Source of the DNA: CAMCXE01 sp036520615
GTDB taxonomy: Bacteria > Pseudomonadota > Gammaproteobacteria > Pseudomonadales > Cellvibrionaceae
Reading direction: 5' to 3'
Assembly: GCA_036520615.1 (NCBI GenBank)
Contig: DATDJI010000018.1
Coordinates: 1 to 64,000, forward strand
Length of the DNA: 64,000 bases
The position numbers and the translations under genes are program-made. Shown here one piece after another: positions 8,165-16,759 of the stretch (position 1 is the stretch's first letter; every line of letters begins with the position of its first letter). Below the pieces are notes generated by a model, which was not told the DNA's origin, did no database searches, and saw only the letters and a program-made list of their open reading frames with translations.

Positions 8165-8922
8165 CACGCAGGCGTTTTAACGCCGGTATATTCACTAAAA
8201 ACAGCTTGTACTTTATGGCGATTTACATTTGCCAAACCCACTGTGGCCATACAATCCAAAATAGTTTGCGGCGGCACACACTGATCAATCGTGTCCCAGT
8301 AGTAACGCATTAACTCCTGCGCCGGTTTGCTGCCGCGCAAAAGGCGAGTGATATTGGGCACTATGCCTTTCATATAAAATTTAAGTAGTGTACGGCCAAG
8401 CGCACTTTGCGGGCGGGTAATTTCTAAAATAAGCACCTTGCCGCCAGGTTTTAATACGCGTTTATATTCTGCAAATAATTGCGCTAAATCGGCCACATGG
8501 CGCAGGGCGTAACCCATAGTTACCATATCAAAAGAATTATCGGGGAAGGGTAAATTCTCGCCAAGGCCTACCATCGTATTAGTTACGCCGCGCGCCTTTG
8601 CCACGGCTAACATGCCGGGGCTTGGATCCAGTGCAACTACGCGGCCGGATGCGCCGACAATTTGTTGGCCGATCAGAGCAATAACACCTGTGCCAGCGCC
8701 TACATCCAGCAGTGCGTTGCCCGCTTTTAAACCTGCGCGCAACAGGGCTTGGCGCCGATACCACTCTCCCGAGCCAAAACTCATCATGCTGTTAATCCAG
8801 TCATAATGCTCGGCGGAATCATTAAACATTTGATCGACTTTTTGCCGACGGGAAGATTCGTCAGCGTAATATCCCGTTAAAACCGGATGAGGCGATACCG
8901 ATTCGCTATTTTCTTGATTCAT
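8164..8922 (-). CDS. UbiE/COQ5-type SAM methyltransferase (APE cluster)
   Basis: A 252-residue class I methyltransferase. Motif I LLDVGAGTGVIAL is at 71-83, and the acidic post-motif VVALDPSPGML and motif FDMVTMGYALRHV follow, as in UbiE. In this context it probably O- or C-methylates the aryl head group of the polyene, as known for aryl polyenes and xanthomonadins. The start is taken as ATG 8922 (MNQENSESV); the open frame to 9030 reads through the divergent control region and has family-atypical Arg-rich sequence. It is the first gene of the leftward operon. Confidence 0.82.
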   Translation of the reverse strand: MNQENSESVSPHPVLTGYYADESSRRQKVDQMFNDSAEHYDWINSMMSFGSGEWYRRQALLRAGLKAGNALLDVGAGTGVIALIGQQIVGASGRVVALDPSPGMLAVAKARGVTNTMVGLGENLPFPDNSFDMVTMGYALRHVADLAQLFAEYKRVLKPGGKVLILEITRPQSALGRTLLKFYMKGIVPNITRLLRGSKPAQELMRYYWDTIDQCVPPQTILDCMATVGLANVNRHKVQAVFSEYTGVKTPA

Positions 8923-8941
8923 AAGACCAACTGCCCTCGGC

Positions 8942-8963
8942 GCGCGTGCAATGTGCAACGCGC
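8942..8963. promoter_or_regulatory. imperfect palindrome in the divergent APE control region
   Basis: GCGCGT at 8942-8947 and ACGCGC at 8958-8963 are inverted, with inner GCA/TGC also inverted around ATG; one extra base breaks perfect symmetry. It lies 20 bases upstream of the methyltransferase start, inside its leader, where a repressor or attenuating hairpin could act. Confidence 0.35.
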
Positions 8964-8990
8964 AAAAGGGGCGTACTCTAGTGGCTGCGC

Positions 8991-9008
8991 GCAGCTTGTA
9001 CAAGCTGC
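8991..9008. promoter_or_regulatory. perfect 18-bp palindrome between divergent APE operons
   Basis: GCAGCTTGTACAAGCTGC is an exact 18-bp palindrome placed between the methyltransferase start (8922) and the XanB2-like start (9146). Its size and position fit an operator for a dimeric regulator (TetR or LysR type) controlling both arms. No regulator gene lies in the cluster, so the protein would act in trans. Confidence 0.5.
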
Positions 9009-9043
9009 TGCATTCTAGGTTACGCGCCATTGGTCAATTAATT

Positions 9044-9071
9044 TTGTTCTCGGCAATAGCGCTTGTATACT
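9044..9071 (+). promoter_or_regulatory. putative promoter of the rightward APE operon
   Basis: TTGTTC at 9044-9049, 16-base spacer, TATACT at 9066-9071 with TG directly before it. It points to the XanB2-like gene 75 bases downstream. Confidence 0.45.
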
Positions 9072-9145
9072 CCCCGCCCGATTGATGGTGCCGGATACGG
9101 GTTACGCCACGATAATTAAAATAACGACTTACCCCGGAGTGGATT

Positions 9146-10129
9146 TTGGAGTTTCAATTCACTTATAAATCGCCTCAACGTCCAAATCCTGCAGACACCT
9201 GTGCCTGCCAGATTGTATTTGGATCTTACCCGCGTGCGCATAGTGAAATCGCTTTTAGAATTCACGCTGAACTACCTTTAGTGCCACCTGCGGACTTATT
9301 TACTGAAAATACAATTGAATATATAGAAGCTAATACACCAGCACCTGTCTGCCGAAGTGGAGAAATAGGTAAGGCGCGGTTTTTTCATACGGATAGTTGG
9401 GCGTTGGTCGAGTTAAATTCCCGTGCGGATACAGCCGCCGGGGCCTTAGCCGATATCACCTATGACGCTTATCTAAATCTGTTCGCGTGCTTTAAACAGT
9501 TAGGTTTTGACCATGTGGTACGCATGTGGAATTATCTGGCTGATATCAACCAGGGCGAAGGCGATAACGAAGCCTATAAACAATTTTGCTATGGTCGTCA
9601 GCGCGCATTTGCTGAGCTTGCCATTGCCAGCGCGCAATTTCCTGCCGCCAGCGCGCTCGGGCGAAAATTCGGAGGTTTGCAGGTTTATGCTCTAGCCACG
9701 CGAGCGCCCTGTGTCCATATTGAAAACCCCGTGCAAACTAGCGCCTATTATTATCCGCGCGAATTTGGCCCTGCCAGCCCATCCTTTGCGCGTGCAACTC
9801 TCGCAGGCAACGGATTGCACACACTATTTATTTCCGGCACGGCCAGTATTCTCAACGCGCAATCGCATTATCCCGGTGATGTATTTAAACAAGCGCAACT
9901 GAGTTGCCAAAATATACAGCGAGTAATAGCTCAAGCTCGGCAACGCGAGGGCACGCCATTTACCCTTAGGTTGGCAAAAGTTTATGTGCGTTATGTTGAG
10001 GATCGAGCCAAGGTTGAAATTTTGCTGCAGCAATTACTTGGCGAGCAATGTGCATTTTTATGGTTGCGAGCGGATATTTGCCGCGCTGAATTGTTAATTG
10101 AAATTGAAGGAATTGCCGATCGTGCCTAA
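9146..10129 (+). CDS. xanB2: XanB2-like chorismatase (hydroxybenzoate synthase)
   Basis: A 327-residue protein resembling the FkbO/Hyg5/XanB2 chorismatase family, which converts chorismate to 3- or 4-hydroxybenzoate plus pyruvate. The C-terminal YjgF/RidA-like half is visible: LHTLFISGTASILNAQSHYP, then a QLSCQNIQRVI helix. It supplies the aryl head of the polyene. No ATG or GTG fits: the frame opens after TAA at 9122 and the first usable start is TTG at 9146, with GGAG at 9136-9139 six bases upstream; the next Met is over 100 codons inside. It is the first gene of the rightward operon and overlaps the next gene. Confidence 0.8.
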   Translation: MEFQFTYKSPQRPNPADTCACQIVFGSYPRAHSEIAFRIHAELPLVPPADLFTENTIEYIEANTPAPVCRSGEIGKARFFHTDSWALVELNSRADTAAGALADITYDAYLNLFACFKQLGFDHVVRMWNYLADINQGEGDNEAYKQFCYGRQRAFAELAIASAQFPAASALGRKFGGLQVYALATRAPCVHIENPVQTSAYYYPREFGPASPSFARATLAGNGLHTLFISGTASILNAQSHYPGDVFKQAQLSCQNIQRVIAQARQREGTPFTLRLAKVYVRYVEDRAKVEILLQQLLGEQCAFLWLRADICRAELLIEIEGIADRA

Positions 10130-10910
10130 GCTACCTGCATTGCGCACGCTTAATTATTATTGGCGGGTACTGGCCACAGGATTAAGTTTTGCGATTTTTT
10201 GCGTCGGTGGAATTCTGCTTGCGGCACTGAGTTTATATGTACTTATTACCCATAAAAACCGCGCCGATCGATCGCTTTTTATGCGCAAATGGCTCTCGCG
10301 CATATTTCGTGTTTATTTGCGGCTGCTGCGCAATTTAGGCTTAATTACGTTTGAGATTCTGCATAAAGAACGCATAAAACCGCGCGGGCAGTTGGTCATC
10401 GCTAACCATCCTAGTTTGTTAGATGTATGTTTTATTATTTCCCTTATCGAGGAGAGCGACTGCATTGTTAAAGAGGCACTATTTCATTGGCCCCTAACGG
10501 CCGCCCCTGTGCGCGCCGCAAATTATATTGCCAATGAATTTAACGGCCTGATTGAGCGCTGTTTAGCTTCATTGCAAACCGGTGCCTCGCTTATAATATT
10601 TCCTGAAGGCACTCGCTCACCGCCGGGACAGCTGCATCCATTTCACCGTGGTGCGAGCAATATTGCGTTAATGTCGGGCAAAAATATCACGCCTATTGTG
10701 ATTTCCTGTCACCCGCAAACTCTGCTTAAGCATCAACGCTGGTATGAAATAGCATCCAGCCCACCGCATTACGTAATTTGTATAATGCCGGATATAGAAT
10801 TAGGCCAAATTATTGATCCATCTCAACTGCAAAGCCGTTCGGCCCGTGTACTCAACGCCTACTTAATGGACTATTTCGCAAAGGCTATTAATAATCCGCA
10901 GCTGCCCTAA
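10122..10910 (+). CDS. PlsC-like 1-acylglycerol-phosphate-type acyltransferase
   Basis: About 262 residues with an N-terminal membrane segment (VLATGLSFAIFCVGGILLAA), the catalytic H-x4-D in ANHPSLLD and the FPEGTRSPPG substrate motif. PlsC-like enzymes in aryl polyene clusters are thought to attach the polyene to the lipid anchor. The start is uncertain: GTG 10122 overlaps the end of the upstream gene by 8 bases, with AAGGA 11 bases before it; TTG codons at 10098 and 10113 are alternatives. Confidence 0.8.
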   Translation: MPKLPALRTLNYYWRVLATGLSFAIFCVGGILLAALSLYVLITHKNRADRSLFMRKWLSRIFRVYLRLLRNLGLITFEILHKERIKPRGQLVIANHPSLLDVCFIISLIEESDCIVKEALFHWPLTAAPVRAANYIANEFNGLIERCLASLQTGASLIIFPEGTRSPPGQLHPFHRGASNIALMSGKNITPIVISCHPQTLLKHQRWYEIASSPPHYVICIMPDIELGQIIDPSQLQSRSARVLNAYLMDYFAKAINNPQLP

Positions 10911-10982
10911 TCTCGGGTTACTATGTCACGAAGGCCAGTGGTAGAATGCGCCGGTTTTTTCACTAAATAAGATTGATGATCC

Positions 10983-11246
10983 ATGTCTACTAAGGAATCT
11001 GTGCGCGACCACGTTATCAACGTGATCCACGAACTTTTTGACCACCCAAAAGAACAGCTTAAAGGCGAGGTGCGTCTTTACGAGGATTTGGATATTGATA
11101 GCATTGATGCGGTTGATATGGTGGTGAAATTAAAAGAAATAACCGGCAAAAAAATTACCCCCAGCGATTTTAAAGACGTGCGCACGCTCGACGACGTAGT
11201 TAATTCCGTGCATAAATTGTTGGTAGATGGTGAGTCAGCTGCTTAA
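10983..11246 (+). CDS. acyl carrier protein (rightward arm)
   Basis: An 87-residue ACP with DLDIDSIDAVDMV around Ser40, the attachment site for phosphopantetheine. It is closer to FabD-type ACPs than the leftward ACP. Its end overlaps the following dehydratase start by 20 bases, so the two are translationally coupled. Confidence 0.88.
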   Translation: MSTKESVRDHVINVIHELFDHPKEQLKGEVRLYEDLDIDSIDAVDMVVKLKEITGKKITPSDFKDVRTLDDVVNSVHKLLVDGESAA

Positions 11247-11634
11247 TTCTGCAGATGCGTTGCTGCCAGCGTTATTAGGCAAAACGCCGCAGGGAGAGCA
11301 CGGCCTGTGTTTTAACTTGCATATACCGGCAAGCTTAGAATTTTTTGTCGGCCATTTCCCTGGCTATCCGATAGTTCCGGGTGTTGCTCAGGTGGACTGG
11401 GCAATTAAATTGATCGGCCTGCATCTGCCGAGTGTGCAAAAAATTGCATTAAAAAAACTCAAATTTCAGCGGCCTATGAGCCCTGGCCACAGGGTAGCCT
11501 TAATCATTCATTTTGATCCTGAAAAACCCGCGCTGCGATTTTCTTATCAGGGAGAAAGCTGGGAATATTCATCTGGCGAAATTCACTGGGACAGTACCTA
11601 TGTTAAATCTCTGTGTCGTGATACCTGTTTATAA
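11227..11634 (+). CDS. FabZ/ApeI-like 3-hydroxyacyl-ACP dehydratase
   Basis: A 135-residue hotdog protein with GHFPGYPIVPGVAQVDWAI (His43 as likely catalytic base). It resembles the C-terminal domain of the ligase fusion at 5444-7108, so the cluster has two ApeI-like and two ApeP-like dehydratase domains. ATG 11227 overlaps the ACP end; the following GTG at 11230 is an alternative. The 3' end runs 35 bases into the glycosyltransferase gene, a long overlap. Confidence 0.82.
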   Translation: MVSQLLNSADALLPALLGKTPQGEHGLCFNLHIPASLEFFVGHFPGYPIVPGVAQVDWAIKLIGLHLPSVQKIALKKLKFQRPMSPGHRVALIIHFDPEKPALRFSYQGESWEYSSGEIHWDSTYVKSLCRDTCL

Positions 11635-12337
11635 CCATCCAGATAAAATTCGCACGACCGTAGCCACAATTAATGCCGCGCAATTACCGGTGCTGATGGT
11701 GGATGACGGCAGTGAAGCACAATGTGCTCAAGTACTTGATACGCTTGCGAGCTCATTTGAGCGGGTATTTTTATTGCGCCACAGCAGCAACTGCGGTAAA
11801 GGCGCTGCTGTCATGAGCGGCCTTAATTGGGCATATAAACAAGGCTATAGTCATGTGCTGCAAATTGACGCCGACGGGCAGCACAATCTTGCGGACATAC
11901 CGCAATTTATTGCGGCGGCGGAGAAACACCCAGATCAGGTTATTTCCGGTGATCGCATTTATATTAATGCACCTAAATCACGTATGCGCGCACGTAAACT
12001 TACCGATATTTGGGTGTGGATCAATACGCTGTCATTACAAATAAAAGATTCTATGTGCGGTTATCGTGTGTACCCGCTGCAAAAGGTAATGCCAGTTTTG
12101 CAGCGCTACCACATTGGCAAGCGTATGAGTTTTGACACGGATATTCTGGTTAAAATGGTGTGGTCTGGCTGTAAGGTTACGCATATCCCCACTAAGGTGG
12201 TCTACGCTGCTGACATTCCATCGCATTTTCATATTGTCAAAGATAATGTGCGTATTTCCTGCATGCATACACAACATTTTTTTGGCATGTTAATGCGCTT
12301 ACCTTTATTGCTGTGGCGTAATCTGCGCGCTATTTAA
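11600..12337 (+). CDS. family 2 glycosyltransferase
   Basis: A 245-residue GT-A enzyme with VVIPVYNHPDKI at the N-terminus, LMVDDGS (33-38) and the metal-binding IDADGQH (89-95). It resembles dolichol-phosphate-mannose-synthase-like GT2 enzymes seen in aryl polyene clusters, where it probably adds a sugar to the lipid carrier. The start at 11600 was chosen because the longer frame from 11513 is the dehydratase read in another frame. It overlaps the upstream gene by 35 bases. Confidence 0.85.
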   Translation: MLNLCVVIPVYNHPDKIRTTVATINAAQLPVLMVDDGSEAQCAQVLDTLASSFERVFLLRHSSNCGKGAAVMSGLNWAYKQGYSHVLQIDADGQHNLADIPQFIAAAEKHPDQVISGDRIYINAPKSRMRARKLTDIWVWINTLSLQIKDSMCGYRVYPLQKVMPVLQRYHIGKRMSFDTDILVKMVWSGCKVTHIPTKVVYAADIPSHFHIVKDNVRISCMHTQHFFGMLMRLPLLLWRNLRAI

Positions 12338-12350
12338 TCCGAGGCTAGCT

Positions 12351-12782
12351 ATGTTTGTATTGCCAGCAGCACGAGTTGAAATTGAGATACCTTTTCACGA
12401 CGTGGATGCACTCAATATTGTTTGGCACGGGCATTATTGTAAATATTTTGAAATCGCCCGCTGCGTTTTATTAAAAAAAATTCATTACACCTATGAAGAT
12501 ATGCGCATATCCGGTTATGCCTGGCCGGTTATAGATTTAAAAATAAAATATGTGCAGCCGCTGGTTTATCAGCAGTCTATTGCTGTGGAAGCCAAGCTTA
12601 GCGAATGGGAACATCGCCTTAAAATAGATTATTGTATTTTTGATGCGCACACTGGCCGTAGACATACGAAAGGTCATACCACTCAAGTGGCTTTAAAAAT
12701 GTCCAACCACGAACTGCAGTTTGAATCGCCGCCTATTTTGCTCGCTAAACTTAACGCCTACGCGGAGTCGCTCAAATGCTGA
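12351..12782 (+). CDS. 4HBT/YbgC-type thioesterase (APE cluster)
   Basis: A 143-residue hotdog thioesterase with FHDVDALNIVWHGHYCKYFE near the N-terminus; the Asp and the HGHY segment match the YbgC/4HBT active site. It is likely to release or edit acyl chains on ACP. Its end overlaps the LolA-like start by 7 bases. Confidence 0.82.
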   Translation: MFVLPAARVEIEIPFHDVDALNIVWHGHYCKYFEIARCVLLKKIHYTYEDMRISGYAWPVIDLKIKYVQPLVYQQSIAVEAKLSEWEHRLKIDYCIFDAHTGRRHTKGHTTQVALKMSNHELQFESPPILLAKLNAYAESLKC

Positions 12783-13384
12783 GAACAATAAGCCGCTCAA
12801 TTTCTTGCTATTGCATAATATTTTATTTGGCTGTTGGTGCAGCCGCAGTTCATGCCGCTGATATTGACCCGAGAATTCTGGCTATATCCCGCCCTGAGGC
12901 CTCCGGCACTTTTACCCAAAAACGCCTATTTAAAGGTATGTCAAAACCGTTAATCTCTAAAGGGGATTTTGCCTACGCGCAACGTAAGGGTTTGTTGTGG
13001 CGCACTATGGCACCGATTGAAAATGAATTGTTTGCCGATAGCCGGGGTGTGCAAACATCACTGATGGGCAGTACACAAACATCTAGCGGAAAAGTAGAGG
13101 AAAAAGTTACCCACCTTATTTTTTCTCTATTGGCCATGGATATAGAACAATTACAAAAAGATTTTATGTTAGATACACGCTGGCAAGGTGAGAATTGGCA
13201 ACTGGATCTAACACCCAAATCAGCGTTAATTGCTGCGGCTATTAAAAGCATTGCCATATCAGGCACGAGCCGACTTAATTATTTGCAGTTGACGACGCAG
13301 CAGGGCGATGTAACAGAGATTACATTTAATGGCGACACCGCACCTGCAGCCATGGCTAAACTATCCGCCTGGCTTAAACGGTGA
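12776..13384 (+). CDS. LolA-like periplasmic carrier (APE cluster)
   Basis: A 202-residue protein with a signal sequence (SCYCIIFYLAVGAAAVHAA) and a LolA-like fold pattern: ASGTFTQKRLFKGMSKPLIS followed by GDFAYAQRKGLLWRT and a C-terminal DVTEITFNGD segment. LolA relatives in these clusters are believed to ferry the polyene lipid across the periplasm. It sits between the thioesterase and the MMPL exporter and overlaps both by a few bases. Confidence 0.8.
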   Translation: MLRTISRSISCYCIIFYLAVGAAAVHAADIDPRILAISRPEASGTFTQKRLFKGMSKPLISKGDFAYAQRKGLLWRTMAPIENELFADSRGVQTSLMGSTQTSSGKVEEKVTHLIFSLLAMDIEQLQKDFMLDTRWQGENWQLDLTPKSALIAAAIKSIAISGTSRLNYLQLTTQQGDVTEITFNGDTAPAAMAKLSAWLKR

Positions 13385-15750
13385 AGCTCTTTAACAAAAT
13401 TAATAATCTCGGGCAGAGAAATTACACCTGGCTAATTATTTGGTCGCTCACGGTTTTAATAACGCTAGGCATTTTTTTAGCACAGCTGCAAAAAGGCCTG
13501 CCAATTGTTTCGGATATCAGTTATTTATTACCCGCTACGTCCAACGCAGTAGAGCAGGAAATTATTCAGCGCCAAAACGAGAGTTTCCAACGCCGTTATA
13601 TTTTATTAATCAGCTCACCTGAGCAAAATCTTACGCAGCAAGTGCATGCTACCTTATCGCTGTTGGCGCCAGATTTTGGTTTTCATAGCGCTTTGAATCA
13701 AAATCTGCCGCAGGGCTATTTAGCTTTAGTGCAACAGCGTCCATATGCGTTGATGCAGGACGCGGACAGGCAAGCGTTTAATGCCGCTAATAGCGAATAT
13801 TTAACGCAGTCGGCAATGGGGTATTGGCTCGGTTTTAATGCAGCTAGCTTTTTATCTCCAAGTAAAGATCCCTTAGCCTTCGCAGGAAAATTTTTTCAGG
13901 CCATGGGCAGCCGCTTAAATGGTCAAGCCGAAGGATTATTAGCGCCGGTTGCAACCGACCAGCAATCCGCAGTTTTATGGCAACAAATTTTGCCTCTAAC
14001 CCATACCACTGCAGATAAATCCTTAGATGCGCAACAATTAACGTTTAATGCGCTACAACAGCTGATTAGCCAAATACAGCAAAAATTTCCAGATGCTCAA
14101 GTTGCTGCCACTGGGCTTGCTGTGCACTCAGTGATATCCGCGCAGCAAACGCAAAAAGAAATTTTTATTATCAGCAGCGTCGCGACCATCGCGATTATTG
14201 CATTGAGTCTCTTAGTTTACCGCCGTGCGCTGCCATTATTTGCCGCCTGTGGCACGATTGTGTTTGGCAGTTGGGTAGGCGTCGTTGGCTGTATAGCGCT
14301 ATTTCAGCAAATTCATATTTTAGCTATTGCCTTTGGCACAAGCCTAATGGGTGTTGTTGTCGATTATTCTTTTCATTACTTTAGTGTCCAGCGTCGGCTG
14401 ACAGGTGCACGTACACCTGTAAATAATAAAAAATCGAATATTATTCGTATTATTTTCCCCGGCATTAGTTTATCGCTGATTACTGCAGTGGCCGGTTATT
14501 TCGGTTTATGGCAAACGGGTATGTTAGTGCTGCAGCAAATTGCGCTCTTATGTGTGCTGGGTATTGTGGCCTCGTGTTTAACTATTGTGGCGATTTACCC
14601 GCTGCTGCCGCAAATTTATATGCCTGCATGGCATTTGCCGATTGAACGGCTACTTACGAGTATTGCGTTGAGTTGGCAGCGAGTACCCACCTGGATTATT
14701 TATAATTTGTTTGCCGTACTATTGGCGCTTACCGGCTACACACTGTACCAGACGCGCATTAATCCTAATCTTGCTGCGCTGTATACACCGCCTGCGAGTT
14801 TAAAAGCCACGGAAAAAAACATCGCACAGATTTATAAAGAATTTGTACCTAATCAATATTGGGCGGTTTTAGCCGCAGACCCGCAAGCACTTATTAAACA
14901 TTTGTATCAGCTTAAGCCCGAACTTCAGGCGTTAATTTCTCAGGGCGTTATTCAGGGATATAATGATTTAAGTCAGTGGGTGCCAGACCCCGCCAGCATG
15001 GATGCCAATGCGCAACACTACAATGAATTACTGCAGGACGCTAAAATTCAAGCGCATTTTGCGCAGTTTGATGCATCGGTAAACCCGCTTCCTCAGCCGT
15101 CCTCGGTGCAGTTAACCGGCGAGTGGATCAACCAATTGCCTGAAGCGATTAAAAATAATCTTTTTGTGCCCTTAGCTGATGGCCGTGTGGCGGGGTTAAT
15201 TCGCTTTAGCGGAATTGTTAATCCTGCTGCGTTACATGCAGCACTTAAGAGCGCAGCGTTTAATTCGCCGCAGCAGCAAACGCTCGATATAGACACAATT
15301 CACACGATTTCCGACGGATTAAAAACTCAAACACAGCGGGCACGTTACGGGCTTGCGCTGGCGTTTTTTTTGACATTTGGTATTTTAATGGCGTTTTATC
15401 GCAACCGTACGGCATTGGCATTAATCGCTGTGCCGCTTGCATCCTGTGCTATTACCTTATGCTTAATTAGTGCGTTCGGCAGCTTATCGCTATTTCATTT
15501 GCTGGCGTTATTTTTAGCGCTTGGATTGGGGGTTGATTATGCAATTTTATTCTCCCACAGCGATAAATTCCCCGCAGGTGTTAGCGCCGAAATTGTCAGC
15601 CTTGCCGCAGTGGGAAACGCACTTTCTTTTGGTTTATTAAGTTTCACATCTTTACCCATGCTGGCAGCTTTTGGCATGGCTACTTCCGTGTGCCTAATCT
15701 GTAATTTTATTTTCGCGCCTCTAGTTGTGCGCTGGGTGCAGCGCACGTGA
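13381..15750 (+). CDS. MMPL/RND-family exporter (APE cluster)
   Basis: A 789-residue inner-membrane exporter with the two-fold RND layout: TM near 17-36, a large periplasmic loop, a TM bundle at about 260-420, a second TM and loop, then a TM bundle at about 650-785. The TM pattern GTSLMGVVVDYSFHYF and its second-half echo LALGLGVDYAILFSH carry the intramembrane Asp used in proton coupling. It probably moves the finished aryl polyene lipid out of the inner membrane. The GTG start overlaps the LolA-like gene by 4 bases. Confidence 0.88.
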   Translation: MKLFNKINNLGQRNYTWLIIWSLTVLITLGIFLAQLQKGLPIVSDISYLLPATSNAVEQEIIQRQNESFQRRYILLISSPEQNLTQQVHATLSLLAPDFGFHSALNQNLPQGYLALVQQRPYALMQDADRQAFNAANSEYLTQSAMGYWLGFNAASFLSPSKDPLAFAGKFFQAMGSRLNGQAEGLLAPVATDQQSAVLWQQILPLTHTTADKSLDAQQLTFNALQQLISQIQQKFPDAQVAATGLAVHSVISAQQTQKEIFIISSVATIAIIALSLLVYRRALPLFAACGTIVFGSWVGVVGCIALFQQIHILAIAFGTSLMGVVVDYSFHYFSVQRRLTGARTPVNNKKSNIIRIIFPGISLSLITAVAGYFGLWQTGMLVLQQIALLCVLGIVASCLTIVAIYPLLPQIYMPAWHLPIERLLTSIALSWQRVPTWIIYNLFAVLLALTGYTLYQTRINPNLAALYTPPASLKATEKNIAQIYKEFVPNQYWAVLAADPQALIKHLYQLKPELQALISQGVIQGYNDLSQWVPDPASMDANAQHYNELLQDAKIQAHFAQFDASVNPLPQPSSVQLTGEWINQLPEAIKNNLFVPLADGRVAGLIRFSGIVNPAALHAALKSAAFNSPQQQTLDIDTIHTISDGLKTQTQRARYGLALAFFLTFGILMAFYRNRTALALIAVPLASCAITLCLISAFGSLSLFHLLALFLALGLGVDYAILFSHSDKFPAGVSAEIVSLAAVGNALSFGLLSFTSLPMLAAFGMATSVCLICNFIFAPLVVRWVQRT

Positions 15751-16286
15751 GATTTTTTAGTGATTTAAATCGCTATTTTTTTTGGGTTCTCAGCGGCCTG
15801 TTGCTTGCAAGTTGTCAATTAACTCCCAAGCCAAAATTAATAATTTTGCCGCTGCACGTACCTGCTCACTCGGTATTAATTCAAGGCAAAATAATTAAGG
15901 ATGGACAAGTACAGGCGATAAACGCGTTGCTGGAATCCGATAGCGAGCATATACAAATAGTTATGCTTAACCCGTTTGGCCAGCGCAGCCGCACACTAAA
16001 CAGTGATGCCAAGGGCTGGAGTAGCCAACACCATATTCCTTTTGCAAGCTTGATTGATGATGCGGAATTTTTAACCGGATTATTATGCGTGTTTGCAGGC
16101 CCTGCACATTCGCATCTACACGCAGGCCATTGGCAAGGGTTTAATTTGGCCGTGTCGCATAAAGGCGCGACCACTTACCACGAAGTGAATACAGGTGCAG
16201 ATCCTTGGCGCGGTTTGAGTAGTTACCGCAAGCGTGTAAACGAGCGGCTTGTTTTTGAATTACAATTGCAGGCCGCCGAGTTTTGA
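15747..16286 (+). CDS. DUF3261-like lipoprotein (APE cluster)
   Basis: A 179-residue lipoprotein with lipobox LLASC (Cys23) after a short hydrophobic signal. The GTG start overlaps the exporter stop (GTGA). DUF3261-type lipoproteins accompany LolA-like and MMPL genes in aryl polyene clusters, and it is probably the outer-membrane acceptor, a LolB-like role by analogy. The stop lies just before the dehydratase start. Confidence 0.78.
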   Translation: MRFFSDLNRYFFWVLSGLLLASCQLTPKPKLIILPLHVPAHSVLIQGKIIKDGQVQAINALLESDSEHIQIVMLNPFGQRSRTLNSDAKGWSSQHHIPFASLIDDAEFLTGLLCVFAGPAHSHLHAGHWQGFNLAVSHKGATTYHEVNTGADPWRGLSSYRKRVNERLVFELQLQAAEF

Positions 16287-16294
16287 CCGTTGTT

Positions 16295-16759
16295 ATGGAT
16301 TATTTTGCCCACCCCATTAGCCATTTGCTGCCCCATGCCGATCCAATGGTACTTATTCACGGCTTTGTGGATCAGGGCGAGAGCTGGTTAATTGCCGCAG
16401 TGGATTTAAGCCGTGCGAATGTATTTTCCACACCTGAGGGAATTCCTTCTTACGTAGCGCTTGAATATATGGCGCAAACTATTTCCGCCTATGCCGGCAG
16501 CCAAAATGCCGCGCGCGACTTGCCGCCGCAAATTGGTTTTTTATTAGGCACGCGCCAGTTTGAAAGCAACCTGGTGTATTTGCCTTCAGAAGGCGTAGCG
16601 CTGCTTAGAGTAGACGCCATATTTGCCGAAGAGGCTGCCGTGTGTTTATTTGAATGCTCTATGTACTCTCCCGACACACCTAATACACAGCTTGCGTGGG
16701 CGACGATTAAGGTGTTCCAACCCGATAATGTTCACTTGGTTCTTGAGTCTTTAATTTAA
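16295..16759 (+). CDS. ApeP-like hotdog dehydratase
   Basis: A 154-residue hotdog protein with SHLLPHADPMVLI (His14) and YVALEYMAQTISAYAG, the paired His and Glu positions of the COG4706 dehydratases. It is a second copy of the type found at 2177-2599. ATG 16295 is preferred; a TTG at 16283 would overlap the lipoprotein stop. Its stop overlaps the ketoreductase ATG (TAATG). Confidence 0.78.
   Translation: MDYFAHPISHLLPHADPMVLIHGFVDQGESWLIAAVDLSRANVFSTPEGIPSYVALEYMAQTISAYAGSQNAARDLPPQIGFLLGTRQFESNLVYLPSEGVALLRVDAIFAEEAAVCLFECSMYSPDTPNTQLAWATIKVFQPDNVHLVLESLI

Noticed and set aside
8923..9030. N-terminal extension of the methyltransferase
   Set aside because: The extra 36 residues are Arg-rich and run through the palindromic control region; the family starts near MNQENSESV.
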